Source: Nonomuraea coxensis DSM 45129
Lineage (GTDB): Bacteria; Actinomycetota; Actinomycetes; Streptosporangiales; Streptosporangiaceae
Assembly (NCBI RefSeq): GCF_019397265.1
Contig: NZ_CP068985.1
Location: 434,001-498,000, forward strand
Direction of reading: 5' to 3'
Length of the DNA stretch: 64,000 nucleotides
Shown here: positions 10,407-21,205 of the stretch, in pieces
Layout of the letters: each line of letters opens with the position of its first letter
Position numbering within the stretch: position 1 is the stretch's first letter
The notes under the pieces: generated by a model
What the model saw: only the letters and a program-made list of their open reading frames with translations
Databases searched by the model: none
What the model was told of the DNA's origin: nothing
Program-made: the position numbers and the translations under genes

Positions 10407-11701
10407 CCCTCGTTCTCGCGGCCGATCCCACCCTCGCCGACTTCGGCAAGGACCCGCTGTGGATCACGATCATCAAGGCCGTGATGCTGTTCGCCTTCCT
10501 GATGCTGGGCATCCTGTTCGGCGTCTGGTTCGAGCGCAAGCTGATCGCCAGGATGCAGCACCGCTACGGGCCCAACCGGGCCGGCAAGTTCGGCCTCCTG
10601 CAGTCCGTCGCCGACGGACTGAAGATGGGCCTCAAGGAGGACCTGTTCCCGCGGACCGTGGACAAGGTGCTCTACCTGCTGGCCCCGGTCATCATGGTGA
10701 TCCCCGCGTTCCTGGCCTTCTCGATCGTGCCGTTCGCGCCGATGGTCAACCTGTTCGGCGTCCAGACGCCGCTGCAGCTCGTGGACCTGCCGGTGGCGGT
10801 GCTGTTCATGCTGGCCATGGGCGCGGTGTCCGTCTACGGCGTGGTGCTGGCCGGCTGGTCGTCGCGCTCGCCGTACGCGCTGCTCGGCGGTCTGCGCTCG
10901 GCGGCCCAGGTGGTGTCGTACGAGATCGCGATGGGCCTGTCGTTCGTGGCGGTGTTCATCTTCGCCGGCACGCTGTCCACCTCCGAGATCGTCAAGGCGC
11001 AGGCCGACACCTGGTACGCCGTCCTGCTGATCCCGTCGTTCCTCATCTACGTGGTCTGCATGTTCGGCGAGGCCGCCCGCATCCCGTTCGACCTGCCCGA
11101 GGGCGAGGGCGAGCTGGTCGGCGGCTTCCAGACCGAATACTCCTCGTCGCTGAAGTTCGCGCTCATCATGATGGGCGAGTACCTCCACACCTTCACCGCC
11201 TCCGGCATCGCCGTGACGTTGTTCCTCGGCGGCTGGCGGGCTCCGCTGCCGATGGACTGGACGTGGGCGCACACCGGCTGGATGCCGGTGCTGTGGTTCT
11301 TCATCAAGTTCGTGCTGACCTTCTGCTTCATCGTGTGGGTGCGCGCCTCGCTGCCGCGCGTGCGCTACGACCAGCTCATGTCGCTGGGCTGGAAGGTGCT
11401 CATCCCGGTCAACCTGGCCTGGATCCTCCTCGTGGCCGCGGTGCGCAACGTGGTGGTCAACGAGGACAACCGGATGATCGGTGTCGCGCTGGGCGTGGTC
11501 ATCGTGGTCGGCGCGCTGGCCATCTGGATGCGGTTCGACACCGTCAACCAGCGGCGCAAGGAAGCCAGGAAGGCCGAGGTCGACGCCGAGTTCGAGCAAC
11601 TGTCCAACGAGCCCGCGGCAGGTGGCTTCCCGGTGCCGCCGCTCGATCTTCCGCACTACCACGGGGTGCAGCACAAGGAGATTCCCAGTGGGACTAACTG
11701 A
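10403..11701 (+). CDS. nuoH: NADH-quinone oxidoreductase subunit H
   Basis: A 432-residue ND1-type membrane subunit linking the quinone site to the proton-pumping arm. Signatures include [20 protein letters not shown] after the first helix and [21 protein letters not shown], both quinone-cavity loops. The last ~70 residues are a hydrophilic tail ([18 protein letters not shown]), longer than in enterobacteria. ATGA overlap with nuoG. Confidence 0.95.
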   Translation: MTLVLAADPTLADFGKDPLWITIIKAVMLFAFLMLGILFGVWFERKLIARMQHRYGPNRAGKFGLLQSVADGLKMGLKEDLFPRTVDKVLYLLAPVIMVIPAFLAFSIVPFAPMVNLFGVQTPLQLVDLPVAVLFMLAMGAVSVYGVVLAGWSSRSPYALLGGLRSAAQVVSYEIAMGLSFVAVFIFAGTLSTSEIVKAQADTWYAVLLIPSFLIYVVCMFGEAARIPFDLPEGEGELVGGFQTEYSSSLKFALIMMGEYLHTFTASGIAVTLFLGGWRAPLPMDWTWAHTGWMPVLWFFIKFVLTFCFIVWVRASLPRVRYDQLMSLGWKVLIPVNLAWILLVAAVRNVVVNEDNRMIGVALGVVIVVGALAIWMRFDTVNQRRKEARKAEVDAEFEQLSNEPAAGGFPVPPLDLPHYHGVQHKEIPSGTN

Positions 11702-12203
11702 TTGGCTGAACCCCGTCAAGGGCTTCGGGGTCACCTTCCACACGATGTTCAAGAAGCCCGTCACGACGAACTACCCGGAGGAGAAGAAGCCGACGGCTCC
11801 GCGCTTCCACGGGCGTCACCAGCTCAACCGCTGGCCGGACGGGCTGGAGAAGTGCGTCGGGTGCGAGCTGTGCGCCTGGGCGTGTCCGGCCGACGCGATC
11901 TACGTCGAGGGCGCGGACAACACCGAGGAGGAGCGGTTCTCCCCGGGCGAGCGCTACGGGCGCACCTACCAGATCAACTATCTGCGGTGCATCCTGTGCG
12001 GCCTCTGCATCGAGGCGTGCCCGACCCGGGCGCTCACCATGACCAACGAGTACGAGCTCGCCGACACCAGCCGCGAGAGCCTCATCTACACCAAGGAGAT
12101 GTTGCTCGCGCCGCTGACCCAGGGCATGGAGCAGCCGCCGCACCCCATGCGGCTCGGTGAGACCGAAGAGGACTACTACCGGCTGGGGCGGACCAATGGG
12201 TGA
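11688..12203 (+). CDS. nuoI: NADH-quinone oxidoreductase subunit I
   Basis: A 171-residue ferredoxin-like subunit with two 4Fe-4S clusters, N6a and N6b, carried by [12 protein letters not shown] and [12 protein letters not shown]. It relays electrons toward NuoB. The GTG start, preceded by AAGGAG, lies inside the last codons of nuoH (14-bp overlap), giving a normal N-terminus ([16 protein letters not shown]). Confidence 0.95.
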   Translation: MGLTDWLNPVKGFGVTFHTMFKKPVTTNYPEEKKPTAPRFHGRHQLNRWPDGLEKCVGCELCAWACPADAIYVEGADNTEEERFSPGERYGRTYQINYLRCILCGLCIEACPTRALTMTNEYELADTSRESLIYTKEMLLAPLTQGMEQPPHPMRLGETEEDYYRLGRTNG

Positions 12204-13008
12204 GACCATCACGTTCTGGGTGCTCGCCGTGGTCTCCGTCGGCGCGGCGCTCGGCATGGTCTTCAACCGGAAGGCCGTCTACTCCGCGCTGATGCTCGGC
12301 ACGGTGATGCTCAGCCTCGCGGTCCTGTACGCGGTGCAGGACGCGCCGTTCCTGGCCGCGGTGCAGATCATCGTCTACACCGGCGCGATCATGATGCTGT
12401 TCCTGTTCGTGCTCATGCTCGTCGGCGTCGACTCCTCCGACTCCTTCGTCGAGACGCTCAAGGGGCAGCGCTTCTGGGCGGTCCTCGCGGCGCTCGGCTT
12501 CGGCACGCTGATCGTCGTGGCCGTCGGCAACGCGGTCTTCGCCCCGGAAGCCGGCCTCCAGCAGGCCACCGCCGGCTCGGCCGGCTACGTCCGCTCGATC
12601 GCGCTCGCGCTGTTCACGAAGTACGTCTTCGCCTTCGAGATCACCTCGGCGCTGCTCATCACGGCGGCGCTGGCCGCGATGGTGCTCGCGCACCGCGAGC
12701 GGCTGGTCGAGAAGCCGACGCAGAAGGACCTGTCCAAGGCTCGCTTCCAGGGCGACCACCCGTCCCCGCTGCCGGGGCCGGGCACGTACGCCAGGAACAA
12801 CGCCATCGACATGCCGGCGCTGCTGCCCGACGGGTCGGTGGCCGAGACCTCCGTCAACCGCTACATCGCCCGCTACGACGTCGAGCACGACCGCCTTCCC
12901 GCCGACCCCAGGCTCGCCGAGGCCCTCAAGCACACGGCCGAGCAGGACGAGGCGCCCACGGAGGCCGAGCAGGACGCGACCGAGCACGGCAGTGAGGTGA
13001 CCAAGTGA
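12196..13008 (+). CDS. nuoJ: NADH-quinone oxidoreductase subunit J
   Basis: A 270-residue ND6-type membrane subunit with five hydrophobic helices in the first ~170 residues, including [19 protein letters not shown], the conserved helix 3. About 100 residues of soluble, acidic C-terminal tail follow, making it clearly longer than E. coli NuoJ (184). The ATG at 12196 overlaps the end of nuoI by 8 bp and is preferred over an upstream in-frame ATG inside nuoI. Confidence 0.94.
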   Translation: MGETITFWVLAVVSVGAALGMVFNRKAVYSALMLGTVMLSLAVLYAVQDAPFLAAVQIIVYTGAIMMLFLFVLMLVGVDSSDSFVETLKGQRFWAVLAALGFGTLIVVAVGNAVFAPEAGLQQATAGSAGYVRSIALALFTKYVFAFEITSALLITAALAAMVLAHRERLVEKPTQKDLSKARFQGDHPSPLPGPGTYARNNAIDMPALLPDGSVAETSVNRYIARYDVEHDRLPADPRLAEALKHTAEQDEAPTEAEQDATEHGSEVTK

Positions 13009-13301
13009 CCACGCACTACCTCGTCCTGTCCGGCCTGCTGTTCGCCATCGGCGCCATGGGCGTGCTGATCAGGCGCAACGCGATCGTGGTGTTCATGTGC
13101 GTCGAGCTCATGCTCAACGCCTGCAACCTCGCCTTCGTCACCTTCTCCAGGCAGGTCGGCAACCTGGAGGGCCAGATCATCGCGTTCTTCGTGATGGTGG
13201 TGGCCGCGGCCGAGGTCGTGGTCGGCCTGGCCATCATCGTGACGATCTTCCGAACCCGCAGGTCCGCGTCCGTCGACGACGCCAACCTGCTGAAGTACTA
13301 A
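13005..13301 (+). CDS. nuoK: NADH-quinone oxidoreductase subunit K
   Basis: A 98-residue ND4L-type subunit made of three membrane helices. The conserved glutamates of the proton channel are present in [17 protein letters not shown] (helix 2) and [11 protein letters not shown] (helix 3). The GTG start overlaps the nuoJ stop by 4 bp. Confidence 0.95.
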   Translation: MTTHYLVLSGLLFAIGAMGVLIRRNAIVVFMCVELMLNACNLAFVTFSRQVGNLEGQIIAFFVMVVAAAEVVVGLAIIVTIFRTRRSASVDDANLLKY

Positions 13302-13311
13302 GAGGTGACTG

Positions 13312-15231
13312 GTGGAGTCTGAAATCGCTCAGATCACCCAGCACACCGGCGGCGTGATCGGCAACGCCTGGCTGATGATCGCCCTCCCGCTGGTCGGGGC
13401 GTTCATCCTGCTGGTGTTCAACAAGCTGACCGACCGCTGGGGCCATCTGCTGGGCGTGGCCATGTCCCTCGCCTCGTTCGTCGTGGCGGTGCTGGCGTTC
13501 TTCGAGCTGATCGGGTTCGGTGCGAGCGAGCGCCGCCGCGCGGTCGAGCTGTATGAGTTCATCCCCAACCTCGACCTGAAGATGGGGCTGCTGATCGACC
13601 CGCTGTCGATCAGCTTCGCGCTGCTGATCACCGGTGTGGGCTCGCTGATCCACATCTACTCGATCGGCTACATGGCGCACGACGAGCACCGGCGGAGGTT
13701 CTTCGGCTACCTCAACCTGTTCGTCTCGGCCATGCTCCTGCTGGTGCTGGCCGACAACTACGTCGGGCTGTTCATCGGCTGGGAGGGTGTCGGCCTGGCG
13801 TCCTACCTGCTCATCGGCTTCTGGCAGTTCAAGCCGTCGGCGGCGGTCGCGGCGAAGAAGGCGTTCGTCGTCAACCGCGTCGGCGACTTCGGCCTGCTGG
13901 TCGGCATGTTCGTCATCTGGACGACGTTCGGCACGCTCGCCTTCAAGGACCTCTACGGCAAGATCGGCGAGGCCGGCGCCTCCGACGGCGTCATGCTCGC
14001 CATCGGCCTGCTGCTCCTGCTCGGCGCGTGCGGCAAGTCCGCCCAGCTCCCGCTGCAGTCCTGGCTCCTCGACGCGATGGAGGGCCCGACCCCGGTCTCG
14101 GCCCTCATCCACGCCGCGACCATGGTCACCGCGGGCGTCTACCTGGTGGTCCGCTCCGGCGCGTTCTTCTTCCCCGAGGGGTCGGGGGCGGCCCTGGCCG
14201 TCACCATCGTCGGCGCGGCCACGCTGCTCGCCGGCGCCATCATCGGTTGCGCGAAGGACGACATCAAGAAGGGGCTGGCCGGCTCGACGATGTCGCAGAT
14301 CGGCTACATGATGCTCGGCGCGGGCCTCGGCCCGGCGGGCTACGCCTTCGCCATCGGCCACCTCATCACGCACGGCTTCTTCAAGGCCGACCTCTTCCTC
14401 GGCGCCGGCTCGGTCATGCACGGCATGAACGACGAGGTCAACATGCGGAAGTACGGCGGACTGCGCAAGTTCATGCCGGTCACGTTCGTCACGTTCTTCA
14501 TCGGCTACCTCGCGATCATCGGCTTCCCGCTGCTGTCCGGCTACTTCACCAAGGACGGCATCATCGAGACCGCGGTGCACCACGCGCCGGTCCTCGGCTG
14601 GCTGGCCGTGCTCGGCGCGGGCATCACCGGCTTCTACATGTCGCGGATGGTCTTCATGACCTTCTTCGGGCAGAAGCGGTGGGCGGACGACGCCCACCCG
14701 CACGAGTCCCCGGCCGTCATGACGGTGCCGCTCATGGTGCTGTCGCTGGGCGCGCTGGGCCTCGGCGCGTGGCTGGTGCTGGGCGGGACGCTGTACCAGT
14801 TCCTGATCCCGGCGGTCGGCGGCTCGGTGGCCGAGACGCCGCACTTCGCGCCGTTCTCCACCCCGGGTCTGGTCACGCTCGCGCTCGTCGCGGTCGGCGC
14901 GGTCTTCGCCTGGATGCGCTACGGCCGGGCCGAGGTGCCCGCCGTGCAGCCGCGCGGCTCGTTCCTCACCACGTTCGCCCGCCGTGACCTCTACGGCGAC
15001 GCGATCAACGAGTCGCTGTTCATGCGTCCCGGCCAGTGGCTGACCCGCCTCGCGGTGTTCTTCGACAACCGCGGCATCGACGGCCTGGTCAACGGCCTGG
15101 CCGCCGGCATCGGCGGCAGCTCCGGCCGCCTCCGGCGGATCCAGACGGGCTTCGCCAGGACGTACGCGTTGTCCATCTTCATCGGTGCCGCCCTGCTGAC
15201 CGGCGCCCTGCTCCTCGTTGGGACCATCTGA
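13312..15231 (+). CDS. nuoL: NADH-quinone oxidoreductase subunit L
   Basis: A 639-residue antiporter-like subunit at the distal end of the membrane arm. It has the ND5 signatures [18 protein letters not shown] and [15 protein letters not shown], and the proton-antiporter block [20 protein letters not shown] with its broken-helix lysines and histidines ([11 protein letters not shown]). The GTG start is 10 bp after nuoK, preceded by GAGGTG. The stop overlaps the nuoM ATG by 1 bp. Confidence 0.95.
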   Translation: MESEIAQITQHTGGVIGNAWLMIALPLVGAFILLVFNKLTDRWGHLLGVAMSLASFVVAVLAFFELIGFGASERRRAVELYEFIPNLDLKMGLLIDPLSISFALLITGVGSLIHIYSIGYMAHDEHRRRFFGYLNLFVSAMLLLVLADNYVGLFIGWEGVGLASYLLIGFWQFKPSAAVAAKKAFVVNRVGDFGLLVGMFVIWTTFGTLAFKDLYGKIGEAGASDGVMLAIGLLLLLGACGKSAQLPLQSWLLDAMEGPTPVSALIHAATMVTAGVYLVVRSGAFFFPEGSGAALAVTIVGAATLLAGAIIGCAKDDIKKGLAGSTMSQIGYMMLGAGLGPAGYAFAIGHLITHGFFKADLFLGAGSVMHGMNDEVNMRKYGGLRKFMPVTFVTFFIGYLAIIGFPLLSGYFTKDGIIETAVHHAPVLGWLAVLGAGITGFYMSRMVFMTFFGQKRWADDAHPHESPAVMTVPLMVLSLGALGLGAWLVLGGTLYQFLIPAVGGSVAETPHFAPFSTPGLVTLALVAVGAVFAWMRYGRAEVPAVQPRGSFLTTFARRDLYGDAINESLFMRPGQWLTRLAVFFDNRGIDGLVNGLAAGIGGSSGRLRRIQTGFARTYALSIFIGAALLTGALLLVGTI

Positions 15232-16790
15232 TGTCACCCTGGCTTCCGATACTCATGGCGGTGCCCGTGGTGGGCGCCATCGTGGTGGCCCTGCTCCCCA
15301 AGGGCAGCGACAAGCTGGCCAAGCAGGTCACGCTGCTGGTCTCGCTTGCGGTGCTGGTGCTCACGGGCGTCATGGCGGCCGGGTTCGACCCCGACGGCGA
15401 CCGCTTCCAGTTCACCGCCGCCTACAACTGGATCCCGAGCTTCGGCGTGAAGTTCGGGGTCGGCGTCGACGGCGTGGCCCTGGTGCTCATCGCCCTGTCG
15501 GCGGTGCTGGTGCCGATCGTGGTGCTGGCCTCCTGGCACGACGCCGACGGCGTGAAGACCGCCGACGGCACGCTCATCACGCCCAAGCGGTCGGTGAAGA
15601 CGTACTTCTCGCTGCTGCTGGTGCTGGAGACGATGATGATCGGCGTCTTCGCGGCGACCGACATCTTCCTCTTCTACGTGTTCTTCGAGGCCATGCTCAT
15701 CCCGATGTACTTCATGATCGGGTCGTACGGCGGCGCCCAGCGGTCCTACGCGGCCGTGAAGTTCCTGCTGTACTCGCTCTTCGGCGGCCTGCTCATGCTG
15801 GTCGCGGTCATCGGGCTCTACGTCGTGGCCGGCAAGTCCACGTTCATGTTCCCGGAGCTCGTCGGGGCCATCCAGGACCCGACCATGCAGAAGTGGCTGT
15901 TCGGCGGCTTCTTCATCGCCTTCGCCATCAAGGCGCCGCTCTGGCCGGTGCACACCTGGCTGCCCGACGCGGCGGCCCAGGCCCCGGCCGGCGCCGCGGT
16001 GCTGCTGGTCGGCGTGCTGGACAAGGTCGGCACGTTCGGCATGCTGCGCTTCTGCCTGGAGCTGTTCCCCGACGCCGCCAAGGCGTTCACGATGCCGATC
16101 GTGGTGCTGGCGGTCATCAGCATCATCTACGGCGCGATCGTCGCCATCGGGCAGACCGACATGAAGCGCCTCATCGCGTACACGTCGATCTCGCACTTCG
16201 GCTTCATCGTGCTGGGCGTGTTCGCCATGTCGTCCACGGCGTCGTCCGGCGCCGCCCTCTACATGGTCAACCACGGCTTCGCCACCGGCGCGCTGTTCCT
16301 CGCGGCGGGCTTCCTCATCGCGCGGCGCGGCTCGCCGTTCATCGGCGACTACGGCGGCGTGCAGCGGGTGGCCCCGGTGCTGGCCGGCTTCTTCCTGGTC
16401 GCCGGTCTCGCCGGGCTCTCGCTGCCGGGCCTGTCGTCCTTCGTCAGCGAGTTCATGGTCATGATCGGGACGTACGAGAGCCAGGCCCACGGCTCCGGCG
16501 CCCTGACCGCCGCCGCGGTGATCTCGGCGGTCGCCGTCATCCTCGCCGCCGTCTACATCCTGTGGATGGTCCAGCGGACCATGAACGGGCCGACCGCCGA
16601 GCCGGTCAAGGCGTTCAAGGACCTCAACGCCCGCGAGATCTGGGTCCTGGCCCCGCTCGTCGCGCTGATCATCGGGTTCGGCTTCTTCCCGAAGCCGCTG
16701 CTCGACGTGATCAACCCGTCCGTGCACCAGACGCTGACCAACGTGCAGGTGCCGGTCTCCACCATCGCTGAGAAGGGGACAGGTCAGTGA
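15231..16790 (+). CDS. nuoM: NADH-quinone oxidoreductase subunit M
   Basis: A 519-residue ND4-type antiporter-like subunit. Conserved blocks are FYVFFEAMLIPMYFMIG (with the key helix-5 Glu), KAPLWPVHTWLPDAAAQAP (channel Lys and His) and ISHFGFIVLGVF. The ATG overlaps the nuoL stop (TGATG). The GTG of nuoN overlaps its stop. Confidence 0.95.
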   Translation: MSPWLPILMAVPVVGAIVVALLPKGSDKLAKQVTLLVSLAVLVLTGVMAAGFDPDGDRFQFTAAYNWIPSFGVKFGVGVDGVALVLIALSAVLVPIVVLASWHDADGVKTADGTLITPKRSVKTYFSLLLVLETMMIGVFAATDIFLFYVFFEAMLIPMYFMIGSYGGAQRSYAAVKFLLYSLFGGLLMLVAVIGLYVVAGKSTFMFPELVGAIQDPTMQKWLFGGFFIAFAIKAPLWPVHTWLPDAAAQAPAGAAVLLVGVLDKVGTFGMLRFCLELFPDAAKAFTMPIVVLAVISIIYGAIVAIGQTDMKRLIAYTSISHFGFIVLGVFAMSSTASSGAALYMVNHGFATGALFLAAGFLIARRGSPFIGDYGGVQRVAPVLAGFFLVAGLAGLSLPGLSSFVSEFMVMIGTYESQAHGSGALTAAAVISAVAVILAAVYILWMVQRTMNGPTAEPVKAFKDLNAREIWVLAPLVALIIGFGFFPKPLLDVINPSVHQTLTNVQVPVSTIAEKGTGQ

Positions 16791-18379
16791 ACCCCGCCAT
16801 TGACGCACCCACGATCGAGTACGGCACACTGGCGCCGCTGCTGATCGTGTTCGGCGCGGCCATCATCGGCGTGCTCGTCGAGGCGTTCGCGCCGCGCTAC
16901 CTGCGCAAGTCCATCCACGTGCCGCTCACCCTGCTGAGCCTGGCCGGCGCGTTCGCGCTGGTGCTGGTGCAGGTGCTGCGCGGCCAGGTGTCCACCGCCC
17001 CCTCCGCCATGGGGGCGCTGGCCGTGGACGGCCCGTCGCTGTTCCTCTGGGGCGTCATCCTCGTCCTGTCGTTCGTGTGCGTGCTGCTCATCAACGACGA
17101 GGGACACTTCGTCGCCTCGGCCGCGAGCGTGCCCGGCAGCGCCGACGAGGAGGCCGCCGAGTCCGTCGACAACGGCTCCGGCCACACCGAGGTCTACCCG
17201 CTGGTGCTGTTCGCGGTCGGCGGCATGCTGCTGTTCCCGGCCGCGCACGACCTGCTGATGATGTTCGTGGCCCTCGAGGTCATGTCCCTGCCGCTCTACC
17301 TGCTGTGCGGCCTGGCCCGCCGGCGCCGCCTGCTGTCGCAGGAGGCGTCGATGAAGTACTTCCTGCTCGGCGCGTTCTCCTCGGCGTTCTTCCTGTACGG
17401 CACCGCCATGGTCTACGGGTTCGCGGGCACCGTCTCGCTGCCCGGCATCAACCAGGCCCTGTCGGCCGGGTCCGGGCTCGACCCACTGCTGATGATCGGT
17501 CTCGCCATGCTCGGCGTGGGCCTGCTCTTCAAGATCGGCGCGGCCCCGTTCCAGGCGTGGAAGCCGGACGTCTACCAGGGCGCCCCGACCCCGATCACCG
17601 CCCTCATGGCCTCCGGCACGCTGGTCGCGGCCGTGGGCGCGGTGCTGCGGGTGTTCTGGGTCGGCCTCGGCAACCTCGACTGGGACTGGCGTCCGGTCAT
17701 CTGGGTCATCGCGGCGCTGACCATGATCGTCGGCTCGGTGCTGGCGATCACGCAGACCGAGATCAAGCGGATGCTGGCGTACTCGTCGATCGCGCACGCG
17801 GGCTTCCTGCTCATCGGCGTGATGGCGACCTTCGGCACCGCCGAGCAGAACGCGGTCTCGCTCAAGGCGATCCTGTTCTACCTCGCGGTCTACGGCGTCA
17901 CCACGGTTGGCGCGTTCGCGGTCGTCACGCTGATCCGCGACCCGGGCGGCGAGGCCGGCCACCTGTCGCGGTGGGCCGGGCTCGGCAAGCGGGCCCCGGT
18001 GCTCGCCGGCACGTTCGCCTTCTTCCTGCTGGCCTTCGCGGGCATCCCGCTGACCAGCGGCTTCATGGGCAAGTACGCCGTGTTCACGGCCGCGCTCGAC
18101 AGCGGCACGCAGCCCGGCGACCCGATCGGCGGCTGGATGGCCGGCCTGGTCGTGGTGGGCGTGATCGCGTCCGCGGTGGCCGCGTTCTTCTACGTCCGCG
18201 TCATCGTGCTGATGTTCTTCAGCGAACCCGCCGCCGACGGCCCGGCGATCGCCGTCCCCAGTACGGGGACCGTGGCGGTCATCGCGGTTTCGCTGCTGGT
18301 TACCGTAGGAGTGGGGCTCTACCCGGAGTCCGTGCTCGGTATCGCCAACGACGCTGCTAGCAGCCTGTTCATTAGATAA
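16787..18379 (+). CDS. nuoN: NADH-quinone oxidoreductase subunit N
   Basis: A 530-residue ND2-type antiporter-like subunit, last of the fourteen nuo genes. Signatures are MMFVALEVMSLPLYLL, KIGAAPFQAWKPDVYQGAPTP and YSSIAHAGFLLIGV. GTG start overlapping nuoM. The next gene begins 11 bp after its stop, so the polyprenyl synthase is very likely cotranscribed. Confidence 0.95.
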   Translation: MNPAIDAPTIEYGTLAPLLIVFGAAIIGVLVEAFAPRYLRKSIHVPLTLLSLAGAFALVLVQVLRGQVSTAPSAMGALAVDGPSLFLWGVILVLSFVCVLLINDEGHFVASAASVPGSADEEAAESVDNGSGHTEVYPLVLFAVGGMLLFPAAHDLLMMFVALEVMSLPLYLLCGLARRRRLLSQEASMKYFLLGAFSSAFFLYGTAMVYGFAGTVSLPGINQALSAGSGLDPLLMIGLAMLGVGLLFKIGAAPFQAWKPDVYQGAPTPITALMASGTLVAAVGAVLRVFWVGLGNLDWDWRPVIWVIAALTMIVGSVLAITQTEIKRMLAYSSIAHAGFLLIGVMATFGTAEQNAVSLKAILFYLAVYGVTTVGAFAVVTLIRDPGGEAGHLSRWAGLGKRAPVLAGTFAFFLLAFAGIPLTSGFMGKYAVFTAALDSGTQPGDPIGGWMAGLVVVGVIASAVAAFFYVRVIVLMFFSEPAADGPAIAVPSTGTVAVIAVSLLVTVGVGLYPESVLGIANDAASSLFIR

Positions 18380-18390
18380 GGGGAATCTCT

Positions 18391-19380
18391 ATGTCTGCGC
18401 CACCCGTGGTTGACCTTCCCATTGAGGACGAGCGGTTGGCGCAGGACGTGGCCAACGGACTGGCCGCGGTCGAGAAACTCCTGCGCTCGTCGGTGGAGAG
18501 CGAGGACGCCTTCGTCACGGAGGCGTCCAAGCACCTCATCGAGGCGGGTGGCAAGCGGTTCCGTACGTTGATGGTGTTGCTGGCCGCCCAGTTCGGCGAC
18601 CCGTCCGCGCCGGGTGTGGTGCCCGGCGCGGTCGTCATCGAGCTGACCCACCTCGGCTCGCTCTACCACGACGACGTCATGGACGAGGCCCCCGTGCGCC
18701 GGGGCTCGCCGTCGGCGAACGCCCGGTGGGACAACACCGTGGCGATCCTCACCGGCGACTACCTTTTCGCCCAGGCCAGCGACCTGCTCGCGGACCTCGG
18801 CCCCGAGCTGATCCGCATCCAGGCCCAGACGTTCTCCCGCCTGGTCCGCGGCCAGATCCGCGAGACCGTGGGCCCGCGCGACGGCGAGGACCCGGTCACG
18901 CACTACCTCGACGTCCTCGCCGACAAGACCGGCTCCCTCATCGCCGCCTCCGGCCGGTTCGGCGCGCTGCTGTCCGGCGCCCCCGCCGACGTGGAGGAGC
19001 GGCTGAGCCGCGCCTGCGAGGCGATCGGCGTGGCCTGGCAGCTCGGCGACGACCTGCTGGACGTCGCCTCCTCCGGCGCCCAGTCGGGCAAGACCCCGGG
19101 CACCGACCTCCGCGAGGGCATCAAGACCCTCCCTGTCCTCTACGCGCTGGCCGCCGGCGACTCCCCGCGCCTGACCGCCCTGCTGTCCGGCCCCGTGGCC
19201 GAGGAGGACGTGGAGGAGGCACTGGAGCTGCTGCGCGCCCACCCCGCCATGACACGCTCGCGTGAGGAGCTGGAGGCGTGGGTGAACCGGGCGCGGGCCG
19301 ACATCTCCGGTCTGCCGGACATCCCGGCCCGCGAGGCGTTCCTAGCTCTGTGCGACTACGTGGTCCGGCGTTCCGGCTGA
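18391..19380 (+). CDS. Long-chain polyprenyl diphosphate synthase (probable menaquinone side-chain synthase)
   Basis: A 329-residue trans-isoprenyl diphosphate synthase. Both Mg-binding Asp motifs are present: the first as LYHDDVMDEAPVRRG (~residues 93-106) and the second as QLGDDLLDVAS (~216-226). GGKRFRT near residue 53 binds the substrate pyrophosphate. Residues before the first motif that set chain length are compatible with C35-C45 products, but length cannot be fixed from sequence alone. As last gene of the menJ-nuo operon it most likely makes the menaquinone tail. It overlaps the convergent rarD by 39 bp. Confidence 0.85.
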   Translation: MSAPPVVDLPIEDERLAQDVANGLAAVEKLLRSSVESEDAFVTEASKHLIEAGGKRFRTLMVLLAAQFGDPSAPGVVPGAVVIELTHLGSLYHDDVMDEAPVRRGSPSANARWDNTVAILTGDYLFAQASDLLADLGPELIRIQAQTFSRLVRGQIRETVGPRDGEDPVTHYLDVLADKTGSLIAASGRFGALLSGAPADVEERLSRACEAIGVAWQLGDDLLDVASSGAQSGKTPGTDLREGIKTLPVLYALAAGDSPRLTALLSGPVAEEDVEEALELLRAHPAMTRSREELEAWVNRARADISGLPDIPAREAFLALCDYVVRRSG

Positions 19381-20280
19381 GGCCGCGTCCCTGCGCACCC
19401 GGGCGGCCTGACGGGCCGTCCTCAGGCTGTCGTACGTGAAGATCGCCAGGGCCAGCCACACGATCGAGAACCCGATCCACCGGCTGGACGGCATGACCTC
19501 CTTGGCGATCAGCACCCCGCAGGCGAACTGCAGGATCGGCGCGATGTACTGCAGCAGCCCGATCGTGCTGAGCGGCACCCTGATCGCCGCCGCGCCGAAG
19601 CAGATCAGCGGCACCGCCGTGATGAGCCCGGCCCCGACCAGCAGCGCCGCGTGCCCCAGCCCCTGCCCCGGGAACGTCGACCCGCCGCTCGCCTGAAGGA
19701 AGGCCAGATAGCCGAGCGCCGGCAGCAGCAGCACCAGCGTCTCGATCGCCAGGCTCTCGGTGGCCTCCACGTTCGCCTTCTTCTTCAGCAGCCCGTAGAT
19801 GCCGAAGCTGACGGCCAGCACCAGCGCCACCCACGGCAGCCGGCCGTAGTCGAACGTCAGCACCACCACCGCCAGAGCCCCGAACCCGACCGCCACCCAC
19901 TGCAGCGGACGCAGCCGCTCGCGCAGCAGCACCACCCCGAACAGCACGCTGACGAGGGGGTTGATGAAGTAGCCGAGCGCGGTCTCCACGACGTGGCCGC
20001 TGTTGACGGCGTAGATGTAGGTGCCCCAGTTGATCGTGACCGTGATCGCGGCCAGCGTGAGCAGGATGAGCTTGCGCGGCTGGCGGGCCAGCTCCCTGAA
20101 CCAGGACCAGTGGCGGCGTACGGCGAGCACCGCGAGAACGGACACGAGCGACCACACCATCCGGTGGGCGAGGATCTCCACGGCGCCGGAGGGCTTGAGG
20201 AGAGGCCAGTAGAGGGGGAAGAGGCCCCACATGGTGTAGGCGGCGATCCCGTACAGCACACCGCGCCGAGAGTCAGGCAT
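19342..20280 (-). CDS. rarD: RarD-type EamA/DMT-family permease
   Basis: A 312-residue inner-membrane protein with about ten hydrophobic helices in two EamA repeats. The N-terminal GVLYGIAAYTMWGLFPLYWP and HRMVWSL and the following INWGTYIYAVNSGHVVETALGYFINPL are diagnostic for the RarD subgroup. The substrate is unknown; RarD was named from chloramphenicol sensitivity work. The 3' end overlaps the polyprenyl synthase tail in convergent orientation. A 157-bp gap separates its start from divergent msrA. Confidence 0.88.
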   Translation of the reverse strand: MPDSRRGVLYGIAAYTMWGLFPLYWPLLKPSGAVEILAHRMVWSLVSVLAVLAVRRHWSWFRELARQPRKLILLTLAAITVTINWGTYIYAVNSGHVVETALGYFINPLVSVLFGVVLLRERLRPLQWVAVGFGALAVVVLTFDYGRLPWVALVLAVSFGIYGLLKKKANVEATESLAIETLVLLLPALGYLAFLQASGGSTFPGQGLGHAALLVGAGLITAVPLICFGAAAIRVPLSTIGLLQYIAPILQFACGVLIAKEVMPSSRWIGFSIVWLALAIFTYDSLRTARQAARVRRDAASAGTPDHVVAQS

Positions 20281-20437
20281 GAAATCTATCTTCGCCCGTT
20301 ACCACCTTTAACCACAAATTTCATCCTCTAAGTGGAAATGTGTAGATCTCCTAAAACGTTGCGAGAGATGAAGCCCACCCGGCCCGCCGAGGCGGCCCAG
20401 GTAGGCTGACCCGAGGACGCGAGCTGGAGGTAGCGCG

Positions 20438-21100
<663 letters not shown>

Positions 21101-21145
21101 AGGCGCGTAAGGCGGGGCTATGTACTGTGTTCCAGCCGGTGGCTT

Positions 21146-21178
21146 GCATCGCCGAGCAAGGTGATGCTCGGCGGATGC
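21146..21178. terminator. Strong hairpin after msrA
   Basis: Perfect 9-bp arms CGCCGAGCA (21150-21158) and TGCTCGGCG (21165-21173) around AGGTGA, extended by GCAT/ATGC with a one-base bulge. No T-run follows. It lies between the msrA stop and the end of the transposase on the other strand, so it could stop transcription from either side or mark the end of the inserted element. Confidence 0.45.
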
Positions 21179-21205
21179 GCTGATGCTTCGAAGACGGAGC
21201 GCTTT

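Noticed and set aside
13234..15237. 667-codon minus-strand open frame opposite nuoL
   Set aside because: Highly charged, repetitive Asp/Glu/Arg composition and full overlap with nuoL; an artefact of codon bias.
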